Assembly: GCF_000742835.1 (NCBI RefSeq)
Contig: NZ_CP008941.1
Span: 186,001 to 250,000, forward strand
Reading direction: 5' to 3'
Origin: Candidatus Paracaedibacter acanthamoebae
GTDB lineage: Bacteria; Pseudomonadota; Alphaproteobacteria; Paracaedibacterales; Paracaedibacteraceae
DNA length: 64,000 nt
The position numbers and the translations under genes were made by a program. Below, in pieces: positions 8,843 through 18,158 of this stretch; the stretch's first letter is position 1, and every line of letters begins with the position of its first letter. The notes below the pieces were generated by a model. The model ran no database searches. It was not told the DNA's origin and was given only the letters and a program-made list of their open reading frames with translations.

Positions 8843-9676
8843 GGTACTGTCGCATCTGTTTGAGGAGAGTATAATTGTGAGTAAGACGGCCTGATTTTGG
8901 ACACCCTAAGCCATTAGGTTGGCAAAATTAAGAAATGCAGATTGAGAAGCTGTTTGTCCAATTATTTGCCCTTTTTGTATCATACGAATATTTTCGATTC
9001 CTGAAATAGTCTGTTTGGCTGAATAGAAGTTTTTAAACCCAAGAGTTGGCCTTGTTCGTTTCTTGATAAATCGATGATCCTGCTCAACAATATTGTTGAG
9101 ATATTTGATTTGTCGTATCTCAATTTCATCGCCTTTTGAGACATTCTTATTAAAATAATCAAGGGCTGCTTTGTTGCTACAACTCTTGTCAACTGTCACT
9201 TTGTCAGGCTTTCCATTCTGCTTGAAAGCCTTTCTGAAAAAGGCCTTTGCAGCATCAGCATCTCTTTTGGCTCGCAGTAGAAAGTCAATAGTATTTCCTT
9301 GACTATCGACGGACCGATAAAGGTAAACCCATTTCCCGTTCAACTTGATATAAGTCTCGTCCATGCGCCAGCTCCCCCTAACTGGTTTTTTGCGCTGACG
9401 AACACGCTTATCAATTAGATACACAAACCGACGCACCCATCTCTGTAACGTCGAATGGTCGATAATGGCCCCTCTGATCATCATCATTTCTTCCAAGTCT
9501 CTGTAGCTTAGAGAAAATCGACATTTCATATACACAAAAAGCATGATAACTGAGGGAGAAGAACAAAATCCTTTAAAATGGGGAAGAAGACGGGGACATA
9601 TGGTGAGCATCTAAACAGACTGTTTTCTAAACCTTTACACCTTAATCTCTCAATTTTCAACAAATGCGACAGTACC
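8843..9676 (-). mobile_element. IS6-family element, copy 1 (834 bp)
   Basis: Bounded by GGTACTGTCGCAT at 8843 and its complement ATGCGACAGTACC ending at 9676. The encoded transposase is identical to those of the copies at 33802-34635 (same orientation) and 39962-40795 (opposite orientation). The flanking octamers (TGAAGTAT and CAATATAT) do not match, so this copy has either recombined or arrived by replicative adjacent events. Confidence 0.92.
8906..9610 (-). CDS. IS6-family transposase (IS26-like)
   Basis: A 234-residue DDE transposase. The sequence shows WRMDETYIKLNGKWVYLYRS (first catalytic Asp), VTVDKSCSNKAAL (second Asp) and the NIVEQDHRFIKKR glutamate motif, all intact. This is the typical length and order for IS6-family enzymes, which move by replicative cointegrate formation and make 8-bp target duplications. 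It is identical in sequence to two other copies in this window, which implies recent spread. Confidence 0.93.
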   Translation of the reverse strand: MLTICPRLLPHFKGFCSSPSVIMLFVYMKCRFSLSYRDLEEMMMIRGAIIDHSTLQRWVRRFVYLIDKRVRQRKKPVRGSWRMDETYIKLNGKWVYLYRSVDSQGNTIDFLLRAKRDADAAKAFFRKAFKQNGKPDKVTVDKSCSNKAALDYFNKNVSKGDEIEIRQIKYLNNIVEQDHRFIKKRTRPTLGFKNFYSAKQTISGIENIRMIQKGQIIGQTASQSAFLNFANLMA

Positions 9677-9783
9677 CAATATATGTCACCTTTGTTGTTA
9701 TGGGTATTTTATTCCCTAGACTATGCCTTCAGCTACCTGTAAAATGTTGGGTAATGCGTTATAATAAAAAGGAATGACTCCAT

Positions 9784-10770
9784 ATGGAAACAGCTATAAA
9801 TTTAAATGATCATGAGAAACTGAGACAAAACCCCATAGAGAGGCACTTCGTCAATACCTACCAAGAAACATGGGAGACAAGAAGCTCAATTCGAACACGA
9901 CCAAGAAAATATATTGACTTTAAGGAAAATGGTTATTTCTTTCCAGAAAAAAAACAACCTCTTTTATTAAATCAAGAAATTGTAAATTTAGGTGAAAAAA
10001 TTAAAGAAGAAATTCTGTTACAAACTTTTTATAAATATTTAAATGATATAATAAATTTAGAGATAAAATTAATTAACTCTGCATGTACGAGAGTTATATA
10101 CAGTGATTTAGTTGTAAAATATCCTGAAGCGATAAAACTAAATGCATGTACTATCATTATTGATGAGTATTATCATGTATATGTTGCAAAAGATATGCTG
10201 CTTCAATTAGATCAACATTATCCTGATTTGAAGAAAGTAGATTATCCAGTTTCAGATGCTTACCATGCTGTAACATTAATAAAAGGACAGTTAGACAAAA
10301 AATACCACGAAATTTTTGAGATTATTGCTGTTTGTATTTTTGAAACTACCTTAGTAAGAGAGCTAGTAGAATTTTTCAATAGTGATGATATTCATCCTTC
10401 TATTCGGTATTATATTAACGACCATATGAATGATGAGTCGAAGCATTATGGGTTTTTCTTTGATTTATTAAGCTATACTTGGCAAAAGATGCCAGATGAT
10501 TACAAAAAAAGTATAGGTGAACATTTTTCGGATTTTATTAAGCTTTATTTAAACATTAACTCTGAGAAAAAGTTTAATAAAGATTTATTAAATGATATCC
10601 TAAAAGATGAAAAGAAATCAATTTCCATTGTTGAAGATATTTATAAAGGATTTGATATTACTCCAGACATTCCTATTGTTAAGAATGTTTTCAACGTGTT
10701 AAAAAAATCTTCCTTAGATAAAGATAAATATATTAAGGAGAGTTTTAAGAAAATAGAATGGAATCTATAA
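9784..10770 (+). CDS. AurF-like di-iron N-oxygenase
   Basis: A 328-residue all-helical protein with two E-x(n)-D-E-x-x-H motifs. Glu93 is followed by DEYYH at 127-131, and Glu187 by DESKH at 217-221. This spacing and duplication is the metal-binding signature of the AurF/p-aminobenzoate N-oxygenase family, which oxidises amines to hydroxylamine or nitro groups using O2. It is preceded by AAGGA eight bases before the ATG. An NRPS gene starts 21 bp downstream, so the two form an operon. The likely role is N-oxygenation of an amino-acid or carrier-bound amine in the NRPS pathway. The substrate is not known. Base composition is very AT-rich, as for the NRPS. Confidence 0.82.
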   Translation: METAINLNDHEKLRQNPIERHFVNTYQETWETRSSIRTRPRKYIDFKENGYFFPEKKQPLLLNQEIVNLGEKIKEEILLQTFYKYLNDIINLEIKLINSACTRVIYSDLVVKYPEAIKLNACTIIIDEYYHVYVAKDMLLQLDQHYPDLKKVDYPVSDAYHAVTLIKGQLDKKYHEIFEIIAVCIFETTLVRELVEFFNSDDIHPSIRYYINDHMNDESKHYGFFFDLLSYTWQKMPDDYKKSIGEHFSDFIKLYLNINSEKKFNKDLLNDILKDEKKSISIVEDIYKGFDITPDIPIVKNVFNVLKKSSLDKDKYIKESFKKIEWNL

Positions 10771-10791
10771 ATATTTGAGGTAAATCCTAAA

Positions 10792-13758
10792 ATGAGACCT
10801 TTAAAATTTTTAATTAATTCAGAGCATGATAAGTTAGCACAGAAATTAATTGATTACCTAATAGATGCAGGACATTTTATTTATATCCTTCCAAGCAGAG
10901 ATGAGACGCTGAGATGGAAAGAAAGATATAAGTATAATTTAGAAATAGTAGATGAGGGCTCTCTCATCTCTCAAAGGTTTGATTATTTAATTGATTTCAA
11001 TAGCCATTTAAAAAATTTCAATAATTTATTGAAAATTAATTTTTATCTTAATTTAAAAGATAATAAGCTTTCTATCGCGTCCTTCTTGGGGAAAGATACC
11101 AAGGCGGCTACTCTATGTTGTCGCTATAAGGAGTTAGATGAGGCACATACCATAGATTCTCTTTATAACGAAATTACAGAAAATTTTATTGATACTACTG
11201 TTAGTTTGTTAAGGCCTAGAGAAGAAAATCTAGAGTTTCATACTCGATACGATAATGGCAACCGTTTTTATGAGCTTAGGAATTATGAAAGGACTTTATC
11301 TGAACTAATCGACTACTATCATACCTTGAAAGACAACGAAGCTGTATTCCACATTGATCATCTAAAGACACTCAATAATAAAATTACTGGATATCAAAAT
11401 TATAATCTAAAGCTTGATAAAGCTCATTTAACTCCAGGAGATCTACAGCTCTTAACCGTATATCTTTTAATGTTGCTCAATGCAAGGCAAGAGGGAATAT
11501 ATGGTTATGATTTTTTGTGTGAGGCAGAAAAAATACCTAAAATACCTATTAGAAAATTTATTGAGAGTAAATTATTAGATCCATACCAAAAGCTTATTAA
11601 AAAATTCGATAATGATATCTATAATGTGAGTCAGAGCTCTTTTTATAAGGGAGAGATGCTAAAAGATGATAGCTTAAAACCAAAAGCTGTGGTTGCTTAC
11701 GATTATGATGTCCTATTAGATAATGAATATTTATTATATGTTTTCTATGATAGTAAAGAAAATAAAATCTCCATAACATACAGGAATGATTTAACGTTTT
11801 TTTATGATATTGGATGGCATATAAAAAACTTTTTTAGTAAACTTAATGCGTTTGCCATGGGGGAGATGCAATTTACTGAGGTGCTAAATCTATCTCCTGA
11901 TTATGCTAAGAAAATTGTCATTGATTGGAATCAAACAGATAAAGAATATCCTCAAGACAAAACTACTCATCAACTATTTGAAGCTCAAGCTGATAAAACT
12001 CCTGATCATACAGCGGTTGTTTTTGAAAGTGCTTCTTTAACTTATCGTAAGCTTAACGAAAGAGCCAATCAGGTTGCTCATTATTTAAGAGAGAAAGGGG
12101 TGAAGCCTGACACGCTAGTAGCGATTGCCTGTGAGCGTTCTTTAGAGATGATTATAGGCATTCTTGCCATCTTAAAAGCAGGAGGAGCTTATGTACCAAT
12201 TGATCCAAATTATCCTCAAGAGCGTATTCAGTTTATGCTTGAAGACACCAAAGTTCAATTACTGTTAACCCAAGCTCACTTAATAAATCAGCTCCCTAAA
12301 ATAGAAACAGATGTCGTGCTCATTGATAATCCTCTTTTTTTAAAAGATTATCCTGTTTCTAATTTGGAGCAGGCAAGTCAAGCTCATCATTTAGCGTATG
12401 TGATTTATACCTCTGGCTCTACTGGCAAGCCTAAAGGCGTCATGATTGAACATCAGAGTATTTGTGATCGTCTTTTTTGGTGGCAGGAGTATACACCTCT
12501 TACTCCTCAAGAGCGTTATCTTCATCAGTTCTCTTTTAGTTTTGATGGAGCTGTTGTGAGTTTGTGGTGGCCATTATTAAATGGCTCTACTGTGATTATT
12601 CCTACCTCTCAGGGATTAAGCGATGGAGAGTATTTGATCAATCTAATTGAGCAACATCAAATTACTGCTTTCCTTAGTACACCATCCATGATGAATATCC
12701 TCTTAGACCAAGAAAAGATACAGAAAGCCAAATATATTCGTAAAATTATGCTAGCAGGAGAGAGTTTTCTGACTTCCGTGCTTATCAAAGCTCATAAGAT
12801 AAAAGGATGCCAAGTATACAATTTTTATGGACCTACAGAAAGTACTATTATTGCTACCAGCTATGATGCAACTAGAAAAGTAATAGACACTCCTTCCGTA
12901 CCTATTGGAACGCCTGTCGCTAACACTTCAGTGTACATTCTTGATTCTTCTTTGCAGCTAGTTCCTATAGGGGTCGTGGGAGAGCTTTATGTTGGAGGGG
13001 TTGGACTTGCTAGAGGTTACTTAAACAGACCAGAGCTTACCGCAGAGAGGTTTATACCTAATCCTTTTCAAACAGAAGAAGAAAAGAGATTAGGAAAGAA
13101 CGCGAGACTCTATAAGACAGGAGATCTGGTTCGATGGCTTAAGGATGGAAATATAGAATACATAGGACGTAATGATTTTCAGATAAAAATTCGAGGATAT
13201 AGAATTGAACTGGGAGAAATAGAAAAAATCTTATCAAATTTTAAAGGAATCAAGCAGAGTGCAGTGATTATTAAAGAGCAAGTAGGCCATGCAGAAAATG
13301 CAGCGAACAATAAATACTTAATAGGCTACTATGTTGCTGATCACAAGCTTGATGAGCGTGAGATAAAGCAATTTCTACGAGAGAAGCTGCCAGATTATAT
13401 GGTACCTCATGTTTTAGTACATCTCGAAAATCTTCCTTTAAATGTTAATGGTAAGCTTGATAGAGATTCTTTGCTGCAGCCTGAATTTTCTCCTATTGAT
13501 GGTTATGTAGCTCCAAGGAATGCATTAGAAGTTTCTATGCATGACATCTGGGCTGAAGTACTTGGCTTACCGAAAGATAAAATAGGCATTAGAGACGACT
13601 TCTTTCACTTAGGAGGAGATAGCATTACAAGTATAAGGCTAGTTAACAGACTAAAGCGACACCTAGGAATAGAAATTAATATAAAGGACTTATTTAAATA
13701 TAAGACTATAGAAGATGTTGCGTCGCATCTTGTTCAAGAGGATGGAAAGTCAAGTTAA
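10792..13758 (+). CDS. NRPS protein: unusual N-terminal region, adenylation domain, PCP
   Basis: 988 residues. From about 395 onward it is a standard adenylation domain: [11 protein letters not shown] (A1), [12 protein letters not shown] (A3), NFYGPTE (A5), YKTGDLVRW (A7), [20 protein letters not shown] (A8) and NVNGKLDR (A10). A PCP follows with phosphopantetheine serine in [10 protein letters not shown] at about 945. My manual reading of the specificity pocket is D-G-V-L-M-A-F-I-I-K, which I cannot match to a known amino acid. The first 380 residues are not a normal condensation domain: there is no H-H-x-x-x-D-G. Residues 1-100 (start [20 protein letters not shown]) look like a Rossmann-like or formyltransferase-like start, and 230-380 resembles a worn condensation-domain C-half. 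GAGG precedes the ATG. The gene is followed directly by transposon relics. Its natural partner is probably the C-A-PCP-TE protein at 35.6 kb. Confidence 0.88.
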   Translation: MRPLKFLINSEHDKLAQKLIDYLIDAGHFIYILPSRDETLRWKERYKYNLEIVDEGSLISQRFDYLIDFNSHLKNFNNLLKINFYLNLKDNKLSIASFLGKDTKAATLCCRYKELDEAHTIDSLYNEITENFIDTTVSLLRPREENLEFHTRYDNGNRFYELRNYERTLSELIDYYHTLKDNEAVFHIDHLKTLNNKITGYQNYNLKLDKAHLTPGDLQLLTVYLLMLLNARQEGIYGYDFLCEAEKIPKIPIRKFIESKLLDPYQKLIKKFDNDIYNVSQSSFYKGEMLKDDSLKPKAVVAYDYDVLLDNEYLLYVFYDSKENKISITYRNDLTFFYDIGWHIKNFFSKLNAFAMGEMQFTEVLNLSPDYAKKIVIDWNQTDKEYPQDKTTHQLFEAQADKTPDHTAVVFESASLTYRKLNERANQVAHYLREKGVKPDTLVAIACERSLEMIIGILAILKAGGAYVPIDPNYPQERIQFMLEDTKVQLLLTQAHLINQLPKIETDVVLIDNPLFLKDYPVSNLEQASQAHHLAYVIYTSGSTGKPKGVMIEHQSICDRLFWWQEYTPLTPQERYLHQFSFSFDGAVVSLWWPLLNGSTVIIPTSQGLSDGEYLINLIEQHQITAFLSTPSMMNILLDQEKIQKAKYIRKIMLAGESFLTSVLIKAHKIKGCQVYNFYGPTESTIIATSYDATRKVIDTPSVPIGTPVANTSVYILDSSLQLVPIGVVGELYVGGVGLARGYLNRPELTAERFIPNPFQTEEEKRLGKNARLYKTGDLVRWLKDGNIEYIGRNDFQIKIRGYRIELGEIEKILSNFKGIKQSAVIIKEQVGHAENAANNKYLIGYYVADHKLDEREIKQFLREKLPDYMVPHVLVHLENLPLNVNGKLDRDSLLQPEFSPIDGYVAPRNALEVSMHDIWAEVLGLPKDKIGIRDDFFHLGGDSITSIRLVNRLKRHLGIEINIKDLFKYKTIEDVASHLVQEDGKSS

Positions 13759-13809
13759 TTGCTCGAAAAACTTTGTTCTGGCTCTTCTGCGTTTCTAGTG
13801 AAAATAGAT

Positions 13810-14397
13810 TTAGACATATTTCTTAAATCCCATTAAATCCAACTGTAGCCGCTGGAAGAGAGAAGTTTGTTTGAAGAAACCATAGCATCTTCTTTTAGCC
13901 ACCTTGATTTTATTGTTGAGTCCTTCAACAAATCCGCTGTTTTTGCGGTCTTTAAAATAGTTGGCGATACTGGATTTGTATTTTTGCAATGTGCCTATAA
14001 ATTTATTAAAGCAGCTGATATCACTCTTCTTAACCTTTGCAATCCACCGCTCAAGCTTAGCAAGAGCAGCCTTTCTCTTACTTTTACTATTGAAAATATG
14101 TGTTAATTTTAAGGCATAGCTGTGGGCTTTTTTAAGTTCTGGGGAATGTTTATAAAGGACTTCTAGCGCCGCTTTATCCGATTGAGATAAACATTCATGC
14201 TTCTTTCTCAATATCCACATCATTCCTGTCAACTTCTCATATTCTTCTTGAGGCAATTCAGATTTTAGGCGAGCCATTTCCTTAATCCGTAAGGCGTCAA
14301 GTGGTTCCCGGTATAACTTGGCCACGTGAAACCTATCAATAACAACAGCTCGGGAACCAAACACTTCCATGGCAGCTTGGACAAATCCATCATACAT
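13810..14397 (-). pseudogene. ISL3-family transposase, C-terminal part
   Basis: 195 residues corresponding to the second half of an ISL3 transposase: VVIDRFHVAKLYREPLDALR near the start and SGFVEGLNNKIKVAKRRCYG near the end (the catalytic glutamate region). The N-terminal zinc-finger and first catalytic part are missing. The sequence is cut at the palindrome at 14400-14441, which reads as a group II intron 3' end abutting this gene. Confidence 0.8.
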
Positions 14398-14399
14398 AT

Positions 14400-14441
14400 G
14401 TCGAGTACAGGACTAGCAGTAATGCTAGTCCTGTACTCGAC
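14400..14441. repeat. Perfect 18-bp inverted repeat with 6-base loop; two fused group II intron 3' ends
   Basis: Bases 14400-14417 are the exact reverse complement of 14424-14441, around the loop AGTAAT. The right 32 bases (14410-14441) are identical to 44955-44986, the domain VI hairpin and 3' end of the group II intron at 44.9 kb. On the plus strand the intron end is followed by a resolvase reading frame, and on the minus strand by an ISL3 transposase frame. Confidence 0.8.
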
Positions 14442-14871
14442 TAAAAGACCTGAGCTAGAAAAGATGCTTGAGCACTTACGAGAAGATGACACTATTATTG
14501 TATGGCGCTTAGATCGGTTAGCCCGCTCTACAAGAAATTTACTCGAAATAAGTGACAAGCTTCGTCAGGTGGGAGCTTATTTTCGTTCACTGTGCGAACC
14601 ATGGGCTGATACAACATCCCATGCCGGCCGTATGGTGATGACAGTATTTACAGGTATTGCTGAATTTGAAAGAGAAGTGATTAAGGAACGCACAAGTACT
14701 GGACGTCATTTGGCAAAGAAAAGAGGCGTTAATTTTGGTCGCCCCTCTAAGCTCAATCCAGAACAAAAAAGCTTGATCAAGCGCCTGCTTTCAGAAGGGG
14801 AGTCTATTAAAAACATCGCTAAAACAATGAATACCCACCCCTCTACCATCTATAGAAACATGGAAATCTAA
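14442..14871 (+). pseudogene. Serine recombinase (resolvase), 5'-truncated
   Basis: Begins abruptly after the intron-end palindrome with KRPELEKMLEHLREDDTIIV and continues WRLDRLARSTRNLLE, then FTGIAEFEREVIKERT. A C-terminal helix-turn-helix (NIAKTMNTHPSTIYRNM) ends at TAA 14869-14871. The N-terminal about 40 residues with the nucleophilic serine are absent. Frames extended upstream through the palindrome are artefacts. The structure suggests a resolvase gene that carried a group II intron before deletion. Confidence 0.8.
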
Positions 14872-14879
14872 TAAAACCT

Positions 14880-15105
14880 ATACGACCCCCAACTTTGGGA
14901 TGGTCTCCTTTGCCTGTAAAAGCTGATCCTCTTTTCTGACGGATATCTCTGGCATAAACAGGACCCCAGGTTTGGCACCAATTTCGAATCGTTTTATAAG
15001 TAAAAGATAGGCCTCTATCCTCAAGCATTTCACTTAAATCTCTTAAACTTATTTTATAACGGTAATAATAACGAACAGCAAAGCCGATAACACTTTTGGG
15101 AAGAC
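14880..15105 (-). pseudogene. IS6-like transposase N-terminal fragment
   Basis: The minus strand encodes PKSVIGFAVRYYYRYKISLR, then LSEMLEDRGLSFTYKTIRNW and CQTWGPVYARDIRQKRGSAF. This is the N-terminal part of an IS6/IS240-type transposase (family pattern R-Y-x-L-S-x-R-D-L...E-R-G-x-x-x-x-Y-x-T-I-x-x-W-x-x-x-x-G-P). The catalytic core is missing. It may belong with the C-terminal piece at 16336-16617, split by the IS110 insertion. Confidence 0.65.
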
Positions 15106-15161
15106 GGTATCCTTGTATCTTTCAAGTATCCAGTATATGAAGCTAATATGCTGGTATAAAA

Positions 15162-15228
15162 GGCAGAGAGAAGCCGGTTACTTTCCTGTGCCATGTGAGC
15201 ACGTCATAAAGAGTCAACTCTCTCTGCC
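15162..15228 (+). ncRNA. Candidate IS110 bridge-type RNA hairpin
   Basis: A perfect 10-bp stem (GGCAGAGAGA at 15162-15171 with TCTCTCTGCC at 15219-15228) encloses a 47-base loop that itself contains a GTGC/GCAC hairpin. It lies in the non-coding stretch upstream of an IS110-family recombinase gene (start 15336). IS110-group elements encode their target-and-donor bispecific bridge RNA in that position. Only the structure and position support the call. I could not define loop complementarity to the flanks. Confidence 0.35.
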
Positions 15229-15335
15229 CATATCTGGTTTTAAACCGAACGGTATCTTATGACCTCAAGATTGAGTGATCATGCATTTTACAAGGTTGGT
15301 TAAAAACTATGCTCATTATACTGTGTGAGGTAAAT

Positions 15336-16310
15336 ATGCAAAATGTTCATGTTATTGGAATTGATATATCTAAAAAAACCTTTGACGCTTGCGTTATGCT
15401 TAACGGAAAAAACAAGAAAAATTCTTTTGATAATAATAGCATGGGGTGTGAAGAGTTAATTTCATGGATTAAGGAATTTGGGCTTACTGATCCTCATATT
15501 TGTATGGAATCCACTGGTTCTTATTCAGAGGCAGTAGCAGATTGTTTATACAACTCTGGTTATAAGGTAAGCGTAATTAATCCCTTGCAAGTTAAGTCTT
15601 TCAGGCTCAGTAAGATGATACGTCAGAAGACAGATAAATCTGATTGTGAAGTAATTGCGATGTTTTGCTTGCAAAATTGTCCTGTTTTATGGAGCCCAAA
15701 GCCTCGGGAAAATAAAGAATTATACGAAGTTAATGCTCGAATAGATATTCTTAAAATGGAATTAAACAGATTGACCAATTCCCTTGAGAAAGAAATTATA
15801 AATAAAATTGTAGCAAATTCCATAAATGAAGAAATGCAATTTATCAAAGACATGATAAGAAAATTAGAACAAGAAGCATTGAATATTATCACTAACTCAC
15901 AAAAACTGAAAAGGCAATATGATATCCTTAGAGAAATCAAGGGGATTGGAACTAAAACGGCAATGACCATTTTAGCTGATATGCCTGACGTCAGTCGTTT
16001 TAAAAATGCCAAGCAATATGCTGCTTTTGTAGGTGTTACTCCCTCCCATTTCCAGTCTGGAACGTCTGTTAAGGGTAAATCACATATCTCCAGATTAGGA
16101 TCTAGAAAGGTTAGAAAAGCGCTCTATATGTCGACGATTGTTGTAAAAAATCATAACAACGCTTTTCAAGCCTTTGTAAACCGCCTGATAAATAAAGGTA
16201 AGCCTTCAAAAGTTATAATTGTCGCTAACATGAGAAAGCTACTCCATATATTTTTTGGAATCTTGAAAAGTAATAAATCTTTCAATCAAAATCTTGCTTT
16301 TCATAGTTGA
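15336..16310 (+). CDS. IS110-family recombinase (transposase)
   Basis: Start chosen at 15336 (MQNVHVIGIDISKKTFDACV), where TGTGAGG sits just upstream. An earlier in-frame ATG at 15309 adds only nine unconserved residues. The RuvC-like DEDD domain shows GIDISKK (first Asp), MESTGSYSEAVA and RQKTDKSDCEVIA. The C-terminal Tnp20 domain shows IKGIGTKTAMTILADM, then FVGVTPSHFQSG, the serine-bearing region. It is 324 residues and intact. There are no terminal inverted repeats, as is usual for this family. The element interrupts an IS6 relic. Confidence 0.9.
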   Translation: MQNVHVIGIDISKKTFDACVMLNGKNKKNSFDNNSMGCEELISWIKEFGLTDPHICMESTGSYSEAVADCLYNSGYKVSVINPLQVKSFRLSKMIRQKTDKSDCEVIAMFCLQNCPVLWSPKPRENKELYEVNARIDILKMELNRLTNSLEKEIINKIVANSINEEMQFIKDMIRKLEQEALNIITNSQKLKRQYDILREIKGIGTKTAMTILADMPDVSRFKNAKQYAAFVGVTPSHFQSGTSVKGKSHISRLGSRKVRKALYMSTIVVKNHNNAFQAFVNRLINKGKPSKVIIVANMRKLLHIFFGILKSNKSFNQNLAFHS

Positions 16311-16335
16311 CAATAAAGACGGTATCTTTATGTAG

Positions 16336-16617
16336 ATGGACCCAACTATCGAAGAATTAAAAAGAGAAGGGTGTCTGGATGAACGCGTCAAGCATAGGCA
16401 AATCAAATATCTCAACAATATCATCGAACAGGATCATCGACGTATCAAGCGTCGTACCCGTCCCATGCTAGGATTCCAATCGTTTAAGGCGGCTAACCGA
16501 ACGCTCAAGGGAATTGAAGCCATGGCCATGATGCTTAAAGAGCAAACAATTTATTTGACAAAAAGCTATCAAGATCAGGTTCGTTTTTTCAATCGTCTTT
16601 TCAACGTTTACGCCTAA
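16336..16617 (+). pseudogene. IS6-family transposase C-terminal fragment
   Basis: Encodes QIKYLNNIIEQDHRRIKRRT, RPMLGFQSFKAANRTLKGIE and a normal C-terminal end FNRLFNVYA. This is the last quarter of an IS6 transposase carrying the catalytic glutamate. The Asp-bearing half is missing. It is the best preserved of three related scraps (others at 4.4 and 33.1 kb). Confidence 0.75.
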
Positions 16618-16680
16618 ATTCTGTCCAGTCCCTGGGGGATTGCAATCTTAAATCACCTTATTTCCAAATTTGCAACGTAT

Positions 16681-18027
16681 ATGGCCTGAGCAAGAATGCA
16701 AGAGTTTTTTTAAAAGAAAACATTGAGGTGCGGACGTATATTCGGCTTTTAACGAAGGTTTATCCTTCTAGCCCAGATGGTATATCCGATCACTTCTTGC
16801 CCTTATCGGAACCATGGTTTTTGTAAACCGTGTTGCAAAACAGGATCTCAAGAAGCTGGTAATTCACTTTGTCATCTTTTTATTTTACTCTAGCAAACCT
16901 CGGTGGTAGGTCATCCTTATAATTTTACTTATGGGATATCTAGTGAATAGAGTGGTACTCAGTTTGTTTGGCAAGTAGAGACCATACAATTCTTGCATTC
17001 TTATTAGCTAGAGCTACATAAGCTTTCTGTTTACCACAACGCTCAATCAGCTTCTCTAACCAATTAGAACGCCTTTTAGCAAAGCTAATAAAGGCGCGTG
17101 CTCCGTGAATAAGAAGCGTCCTTAAATACCGATCCCCTCTTTTGCTAATGCCGAGCAGCACCTTTTTATTTCCGCTAGAATGCTGACGTGGTACCAATCC
17201 TAGCCAAGCGGCTAAGTGACGCCCATTCTTAAAGTTAGAGATATCACCAATTGCTGATACCAGAGCTGTTGCTGTTAAAGGGCCAATCCCTTCAATTTTT
17301 TTAATCCTTTGGCATGCTTTATTCTCGCTACAAATTTTGGCGATCCGCTTATCTAAAAGCTTAACTTTTTTATCAATTTCCAAAAGATCTTGATGAAGCT
17401 GGCAAAAAACCTCCAGAGCTAAACTTGTCAGCAAGTTATTTTGATTTTCCAGAAACTGAGGTAATTTCTCCCTCAAACACCCAATACCTTGAGGCGCCAC
17501 AAGTCCATATTCACTAAGCAGTCCTCTAATCTGATTGACAAGGGCCGTCCTTTGCTGCACCACTCTTTGACGGTACCGATGGAGCGATTGGATATCCTGC
17601 TGTTCTATAGTTTTAATTGAAACAAATCTCATATTAGGCCGTGCTACTGCTTCACAGATAGCTTCAGCATCATTCGCATCATTCTTATTCGTTTTAACAT
17701 ATGGTTTTACATATTGTGGGCTCATCAGTTTCACTTCGTGCCCGTAAAGCTGAAACTGGCGGGCCCAGTAGTTAGATCCACTGCAAGACTCCATTCCTAT
17801 AAGGCATGGAGGTAGATTGGCAATAAAGCTAAGCAATTGGTCACGTCCAATACGCTTCTTTAGCACTGTCTTGCCTCTTTTATCAACGCCATGCAGTTGA
17901 AATACCCGCTTGGCTATATCAATCCCTAGTGTTTTTATTGTCATGGTGGGGTCCTTATCTTTATTTATTCCTTTTACATCTCCAGATTACCATTCTTTTC
18001 TCATAATCTGAAAGTTGCTCAGGCCAT
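16681..18027 (-). mobile_element. IS1111-type element of the IS110 family
   Basis: ATGGCCTGAGCAA at 16681-16693 and its complement TTGCTCAGGCCAT at 18015-18027 form a 13-bp inverted repeat around a recombinase gene on the minus strand. Short subterminal inverted repeats are the hallmark of the IS1111 subgroup. About 250 bases of non-coding DNA lie downstream of the recombinase gene (16694-16939), where this subgroup keeps its guide RNA. The element sits in a duplicated scrap of the large unknown gene at 20.1 kb. Confidence 0.75.
16940..17944 (-). CDS. IS110-family (IS1111 group) recombinase
   Basis: 334 residues, intact. The N-terminal DEDD domain has LGIDIAKRVFQLHGVD (first Asp), CLIGMESCSGSNYWARQF and KTNKNDANDAEAICEA. 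The C-terminal Tnp20 domain has IEGIGPLTATALVSAIGDIS, then AAWLGLVPRQHSSGNKK with the putative catalytic serine. Typical length. It overlaps nothing and has its own AAGGA-poor leader, so expression is probably low, as for most IS recombinases. Confidence 0.92.
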   Translation of the reverse strand: MTIKTLGIDIAKRVFQLHGVDKRGKTVLKKRIGRDQLLSFIANLPPCLIGMESCSGSNYWARQFQLYGHEVKLMSPQYVKPYVKTNKNDANDAEAICEAVARPNMRFVSIKTIEQQDIQSLHRYRQRVVQQRTALVNQIRGLLSEYGLVAPQGIGCLREKLPQFLENQNNLLTSLALEVFCQLHQDLLEIDKKVKLLDKRIAKICSENKACQRIKKIEGIGPLTATALVSAIGDISNFKNGRHLAAWLGLVPRQHSSGNKKVLLGISKRGDRYLRTLLIHGARAFISFAKRRSNWLEKLIERCGKQKAYVALANKNARIVWSLLAKQTEYHSIH

Positions 18028-18039
18028 CCCATCAGAACC

Positions 18040-18097
18040 CTTATTTTTCCCTTAGTGTTAAAATTTTCAAGACGCAACCATCCCTCTAAGAACCGAG
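18040..18097 (-). repeat. 58-bp duplication of the 3' end of the 20.1-kb gene
   Basis: 18040-18097 matches 20079-20136 with two mismatches by eye. In the operon gene this segment encodes the last residues RFLEGWLRLKNFNTKGKIR. Here it lies downstream of the propeller gene and encodes a near-identical orphan tail (one Lys to Glu change) that runs into the IS1111 end. The propeller gene is therefore bracketed by copies of the tail of its upstream neighbour. Confidence 0.85.
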
Positions 18098-18158
18098 ACA
18101 TTTTTTGCAAAAAAGAAGAAATAACTCTAAAAAAATATTCATGCACCCCATCCTATAT

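Noticed and set aside
14326-14441. N-terminal residues of the resolvase frame starting at 14326
   Set aside because: This part is the reverse strand of the ISL3 transposase plus the intron-end palindrome; resolvase homology starts only after 14441.
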